The position numbers were made by a program, and so were the translations under genes. Of a stretch of 64,000 bases of DNA, positions 60,827 to 64,000 are shown in pieces. The DNA lies in assembly GCA_021404565.1 (NCBI GenBank), contig JAAWWF010000016.1, forward strand, positions 62,001 through 126,000, read 5' to 3'. Each line of letters opens with the position of its first letter. The first letter of the stretch is position 1. The stretch is from Roseivirga sp. (GTDB lineage Bacteria; Bacteroidota; Bacteroidia; Cytophagales; Cyclobacteriaceae). Under the pieces are notes generated by a model. The model made no database searches, was not told the DNA's origin, and saw only the letters and a program-made list of their open reading frames with translations.

Positions 60827-62221
60827 TTACAAATGAATCACCTCATCATAAGCAGCAGCGGCTGCTTCCATTACGGCTTCACTCATGGTAGGGTGAGGGT
60901 GAACGGTTTTGATGATTTCGTGGCCGGTAGTTTCCAGCTTTCTGGCAGCTACTACCTCGGCAATCATCTCGGTTACATTGGCACCAATCATATGGGCACC
61001 TAACCACTCTCCGTACTTGGCATCAAATACCACTTTTACAAAACCGTCAGGGGCTCCGGCAGCTTTGGCTTTACCGGATGCTGAGAATGGGAATTTACCC
61101 ACCTTCACTTCATAGCCGGCTTCTTTGGCAGCTGCTTCGGTATAGCCTACAGAGGCAATCTCAGGGCTGCAATAAGTACAGCCGGGGATGTTATTGTAAT
61201 CCAACGGCTCAGGAGACTGACCTGCGATTTTCTCTACGCAGATAATACCTTCCGCAGAAGCTACGTGTGCCAGAGCTGGTCCGTGAACGATATCACCAAT
61301 GGCATAAACACCGGGGATATTGGTTTTGTAGTAGTCATCTACGATTACCTTGCCTTTGTCGGTGGCAACGCCTACTGTTTCAAGGCCAATGCCTTCAAGG
61401 TTGGTAGAAACACCTACTGCAGAAAGTACTACATCAGCTTCTATTACCTGATCGCCTTTCTTGGTCTTCACATTTACCTTACACTTGGCGCCTTTGGTGT
61501 CTACAGAAGTTACTTCCGCATTGGTCATCACCTTCATTTTGGCCTTTTTGTAGGTACGCTCCAGCTGCTTGGAAACGTCTGCATCTTCTACGGGCACAAT
61601 GCGGTCCATGTATTCCACAATGGTTACATGTGTACCAATAGAGTTGTAGAAATAAGCGAACTCTACGCCAATGGCTCCGGAACCAACAATCACCATAGAT
61701 TCAGGCTGCTTGTCCATCACCATCGCCTCGCGGTAACCAATGATTTTCTTGCCATCAATCGGCAGGTTGGGCAGCTCACGGCTGCGACCACCGGTGGCCA
61801 GAATGATGTTATCGGCTGAGTAGGTAGTCAGGGTACCGTCTTCTGCTTTTACTTCTACTTTTTTACCGGCCTTCAGCGTACCGAAACCAGCTATATGATC
61901 GATCTTATTCTTTTTGAACAAGAACTGAATGCCTTTACTCATGCCAGCCGCTACATCACGGCTTCTCTTGATCATGCCACCGAAATCTACAGAGGCATCT
62001 TTGATATCGATACCGTAATCTTTGGCATGCTGCACGTATTCAAATACGTTGGCACTTTTCAACAAAGCTTTGGTAGGAATACATCCCCAGTTGAGGCAAA
62101 TACCGCCCAGCTCTGAACGCTCTACCACCCCTACTTTCATCCCCAGCTGAGAAGCTCTGATCGCTGCCACATAACCGCCAGGACCGCTTCCTACTACTAT
62201 TAAATCGTATTTTGTTGCCAT
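60827..62221 (-). CDS. lpdA: Dihydrolipoyl dehydrogenase
   Basis: The 464-residue flavoprotein has the FAD fingerprint YDLIVVGSGPGGYVAAIRA at the start, the redox disulfide GGICLNWGCIPTK near 40-52, the NAD fold MVIVGSGAIGVEFA near 180, the second FAD motif GVYAIGDIVHGPALAHVAS near 308 and the interface His-Glu pair (HPHPTMSE near 445). It reoxidises the lipoyl groups of 2-oxo acid dehydrogenases or the glycine cleavage system. It is monocistronic here, divergent from fabG with a 178-base gap, and no E1 or E2 genes are beside it. Confidence 0.95.
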   Translation of the reverse strand: MATKYDLIVVGSGPGGYVAAIRASQLGMKVGVVERSELGGICLNWGCIPTKALLKSANVFEYVQHAKDYGIDIKDASVDFGGMIKRSRDVAAGMSKGIQFLFKKNKIDHIAGFGTLKAGKKVEVKAEDGTLTTYSADNIILATGGRSRELPNLPIDGKKIIGYREAMVMDKQPESMVIVGSGAIGVEFAYFYNSIGTHVTIVEYMDRIVPVEDADVSKQLERTYKKAKMKVMTNAEVTSVDTKGAKCKVNVKTKKGDQVIEADVVLSAVGVSTNLEGIGLETVGVATDKGKVIVDDYYKTNIPGVYAIGDIVHGPALAHVASAEGIICVEKIAGQSPEPLDYNNIPGCTYCSPEIASVGYTEAAAKEAGYEVKVGKFPFSASGKAKAAGAPDGFVKVVFDAKYGEWLGAHMIGANVTEMIAEVVAARKLETTGHEIIKTVHPHPTMSEAVMEAAAAAYDEVIHL

Positions 62222-62399
62222 ATATCTAATTGATTTACTCTTCCTGATTGAGGGGGCAAAGTTAATCCAAAACTCCTCACAAAAAAATACCTGAATTGGG
62301 AGGTCTTAATCCTTTTCATTTTATTTGAAACTTCATTTTAAGGCGCGAAAGTTCAATGTTTTGAAATGAATCGACTGAATAGAAAAAACGAACAGATTT

Positions 62400-63146
62400 A
62401 TGGGTTTACTCGATGGAAAAACGGCACTGATCACGGGTGCTTCAAAAGGGATTGGCAAGGCAATAGCGATCACCTATGCAAAAGAAGGAGCCAATGTGGC
62501 TTTTACTTACCTGAGCAGCGTGGAAAAAGGTCAGGCACTGGAAGGCGAATTGGCGGCTTTTGGCGTACAGGCCAAGGGCTATCGCTCTGATGCTTCTGAC
62601 TTTGAAGCCGCGGGAGAATTGGTGAACAATGTGATCGCTGACTTCGGTGGACTGCACATTCTCATCAACAATGCGGGTATCACCAAAGACAATCTGCTGA
62701 TGCGCATGACGGAAGAAATGTGGGATCAGGTGGTCAATGTAAACCTCAAATCCTGCTTCAATACAGTAAAAGCTTCTACGCGTAATTTTATGAAGCAGCG
62801 CGGTGGCTCTATCATCAATATCACTTCTGTAGTGGGTTTGAGAGGGAATGCCGGTCAGGCGAACTACTCTGCTTCCAAGGCGGGTATTGTAGGCTTTACC
62901 AAGTCTGTTGCGCTGGAGTTGGGTTCAAGAGGTATTCGTTCGAATGCTGTGGCTCCGGGCTTTATCGAAACTGAAATGACCGAGGTACTGGACGAAAAAA
63001 CGGTTCAGGGCTGGAGAGATGCCATTCCATTGAAAAGAGGCGGTACACCAGAGGATGTGGCACAGGCTTGTGTATTCCTGGGTTCTGATCACTCTACTTA
63101 TATCACCGGCCAGGTATTGCAGGTTGATGGAGGGATGCTCACCTGA
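62400..63146 (+). CDS. fabG: 3-oxoacyl-[acyl-carrier-protein] reductase
   Basis: The 248-residue short-chain dehydrogenase has the NADP motif TGASKGIG near 14-21, the NNAG motif (ILINNAGITKDNLLMRM) near 87, which is typical of FabG, and the catalytic Ser in IINITSVVG near 140 with Tyr-x-x-x-Lys (YSASKAG) near 155. The end GQVLQVDGGMLT is the usual FabG terminus. It reduces 3-oxoacyl-ACP in fatty-acid elongation. It has no other fab gene beside it, and a repeat-rich region follows. Confidence 0.9.
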   Translation: MGLLDGKTALITGASKGIGKAIAITYAKEGANVAFTYLSSVEKGQALEGELAAFGVQAKGYRSDASDFEAAGELVNNVIADFGGLHILINNAGITKDNLLMRMTEEMWDQVVNVNLKSCFNTVKASTRNFMKQRGGSIINITSVVGLRGNAGQANYSASKAGIVGFTKSVALELGSRGIRSNAVAPGFIETEMTEVLDEKTVQGWRDAIPLKRGGTPEDVAQACVFLGSDHSTYITGQVLQVDGGMLT

Positions 63147-63256
63147 TGGTGAGAGTTATCAGTGAATTAGTTAATCAGTTATCAGGGGGCAGGTCCGATA
63201 CTCTGTGCATGAAATGTTCAATGATGAAGGTTGAATTTTGAATGAATTGGAGGGAT

Positions 63257-63329
63257 GGCTCCCTTTAGGGAGATGTCCGCATGCTTGCCCTGAAGCCTCA
63301 GCGTTGGGGCAAGGACAGAGGGCGTGACC
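63257..63329. repeat. CCCCT-type dispersed repeat
   Basis: GGCTCCCTTTAGGGAGATGTCC at the left and GGACAGAGGGCGTGACC at the right enclose TTGCCC...GGGGCAA, giving nested hairpins. It belongs with 47027-47094 and 55081-55125. Confidence 0.6.
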
Positions 63330-63509
63330 TCACGGTCAATAGTTATCAGGGATTAGTTAATAGGGGCTTGGCAGAGGCATTCTGCTTTTAGGAGCATGAA
63401 TGTTTAACACCTCCGTTAAAACTTCGGTGTTTGATAAATATTGGATGAAGGAGAGAGTCGGCTCTTTTTGGGGCATCCTGAATCTCAACGGGCTAATAGC
63501 AACCAAGTG

Positions 63510-63558
63510 ATACGCGAGATATTTCACATATATGCGAAATATCTCGCGTATTGTTTTT
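63510..63558 (+). terminator. 16-bp perfect stem-loop with T run
   Basis: ATACGCGAGATATTTC and GAAATATCTCGCGTAT form a perfect stem around ACATATATGC and are followed by TGTTTTTT. The shape is that of a terminator, but the nearest upstream gene (fabG) ends 360 bases earlier. It may instead be a repeat unit. Confidence 0.6.
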
Positions 63559-63617
63559 TGATATGGTTTGATCAGAGGCAGGAGCTTCGGATCTCTGCCT
63601 ACCTGCTTCCTCCGGTG

Positions 63618-63760
63618 GCCGAAGCCTTTGGCGGAGGACTCGGTACTGACGGAGTATATCACTTCGGACTTCCACCCTCCCTACCTCTTATTTCAGCCAG
63701 CGAAGCTTTAGCGTAGTTGGCCTACCTCCTACCTCAATCACTGAAGCCCGTGGCGAAGGT
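63618..63760 (+). repeat. Cluster of three CGAAGC(C/T)TTxGCG-type hairpin units
   Basis: Units are near 63618 (GGCCGAAGCCTTTGGCGGAGG), 63697 (CAGCGAAGCTTTAGCGTAG) and 63739 (CACTGAAGCCCGTGGCGAAGG). An inverted unit is at 55521-55539. Each is a short imperfect palindrome. Confidence 0.5.
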
Positions 63761-63895
63761 AATCTACCTCAATACCGTACCAACCCACCACTCATCAAAT
63801 CCCTGTGAAAAAATAAAATGCATAATGATCGATTTTCGTTTTATTGCGTAAGAGAAATCATTGATCATTAATTATTCTAATCTCCGGTAATCACT

Positions 63896-64000
63896 TTGCC
63901 ACTATTTCAATCCGTACTTGCTAAAGTTTCCATACAAACAGAGAGCTCTGCCTGGTTTATAGGTTTATGCCTGCTAGCTGGTGTTGTTTATGCCTACATT
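63896..64000 (+). CDS. N-terminal part of a membrane protein (runs off the window)
   Basis: The frame is open from a TTG at 63896 to the window end: 35 residues, MPLFQSVLAKVSIQTESSAWFIG and on into a hydrophobic segment (LCLLAGVVYAYI). An in-frame TAA lies at 63878-63880 and no ATG is available, so TTG is the only plausible start. An N-terminal membrane helix of this kind is seen in large hypothetical membrane proteins of Bacteroidota, but the family cannot be fixed from this fragment. Confidence 0.5.
   Translation, partial: MPLFQSVLAKVSIQTESSAWFIGLCLLAGVVYAYI

Larger units (their letters stand above)
63147..63895. other. Repeat-rich gene-free interval after fabG
   Basis: About 750 bases without a credible gene. 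They hold a CCCCT-type repeat, a very stable hairpin and three CGAAGCTTTAGCG-type units. Nothing here looks like an RNA gene of known kind. Confidence 0.5.

Noticed and set aside
61265-61819. 184-codon open frame on the plus strand opposite lpdA
   Set aside because: It lies wholly within the lpdA gene on the other strand, which has every motif of dihydrolipoyl dehydrogenase. The translation has no recognisable domain.
63147-63895. tRNA or rRNA gene in the region after fabG
   Set aside because: The hairpins do not form a cloverleaf, and no conserved tRNA or rRNA motif is visible.

Overview
The window is a chromosomal segment of a member of the Bacteroidota, most likely a marine-type Cytophagales bacterium. 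The sequence shows type IX secretion genes (a PorQ homologue and a PorE-like OmpA protein), a TonB-dependent receptor with a carboxypeptidase-like N-terminal domain, DUF4331 and fasciclin proteins, RskA-type anti-sigma/ECF sigma pairs, a PadR/FtsX-type permease pair and an AT-rich promoter element of the TAnnTTTG kind. The genus assignment is inference only. I see no rRNA, tRNA or CRISPR array.

Region 1 (1-11.6 kb) is a surface-polysaccharide locus: two GT4 and one GT2 glycosyltransferases, a Wzx-like flippase, three adjacent methyltransferase-type enzymes that are translationally coupled or nearly so, a divergent PIG-L-like protein, and three membrane-anchored SGNH hydrolase-like proteins plus the tail of a probable fourth. 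Together they would build, modify and export a glycan.

Region 2 (11.9-19.7 kb) holds small regulatory modules: a membrane protein with a winged-helix regulator followed by a beta-lactamase-fold hydrolase and an MpaB-type oxygenase, with the same inverted repeat in front of both transcription units; a PadR regulator overlapping a large FtsX/MacB-type permease, also behind a perfect inverted repeat; a DUF1330 protein and an aldo/keto reductase. An intact IS1182-type insertion sequence (about 19.68-21.43 kb) follows.

Region 3 (21.5-39.4 kb) is mostly core physiology: cold-shock protein, SixA-like phosphatase, a lon-porQ-hslU run, the PorE-like protein on the opposite strand, a GH3-dxr-rseP run, an HtrA-type protease, and a GDPD / threonine aldolase / hypothetical / lactonase run.

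Region 4 (39.5-57.2 kb) holds a MarR regulator with its palindrome, small membrane proteins, a fasciclin / DUF4331 / DUF4331 / TPR lipoprotein / TonB-receptor series, an ECF sigma factor with an atypical thioredoxin, a PAS-sigma54 activator, a PhcB-like methyltransferase next to a fatty-acid desaturase, MsrB, an amidohydrolase, and a sigma/anti-sigma pair.

Region 5 (57.2-64 kb) carries a 1038-residue Roco protein (LRR-Roc-COR with a Cys cluster and a helical tail) that looks AT-richer than its surroundings, then lipoamide dehydrogenase, FabG and the start of a membrane protein. The intergenic spaces of the right half are unusually rich in dispersed palindromic repeats. The most striking is an approximately 170-bp palindromic element present as two full copies and one 43-bp internal-deletion form.
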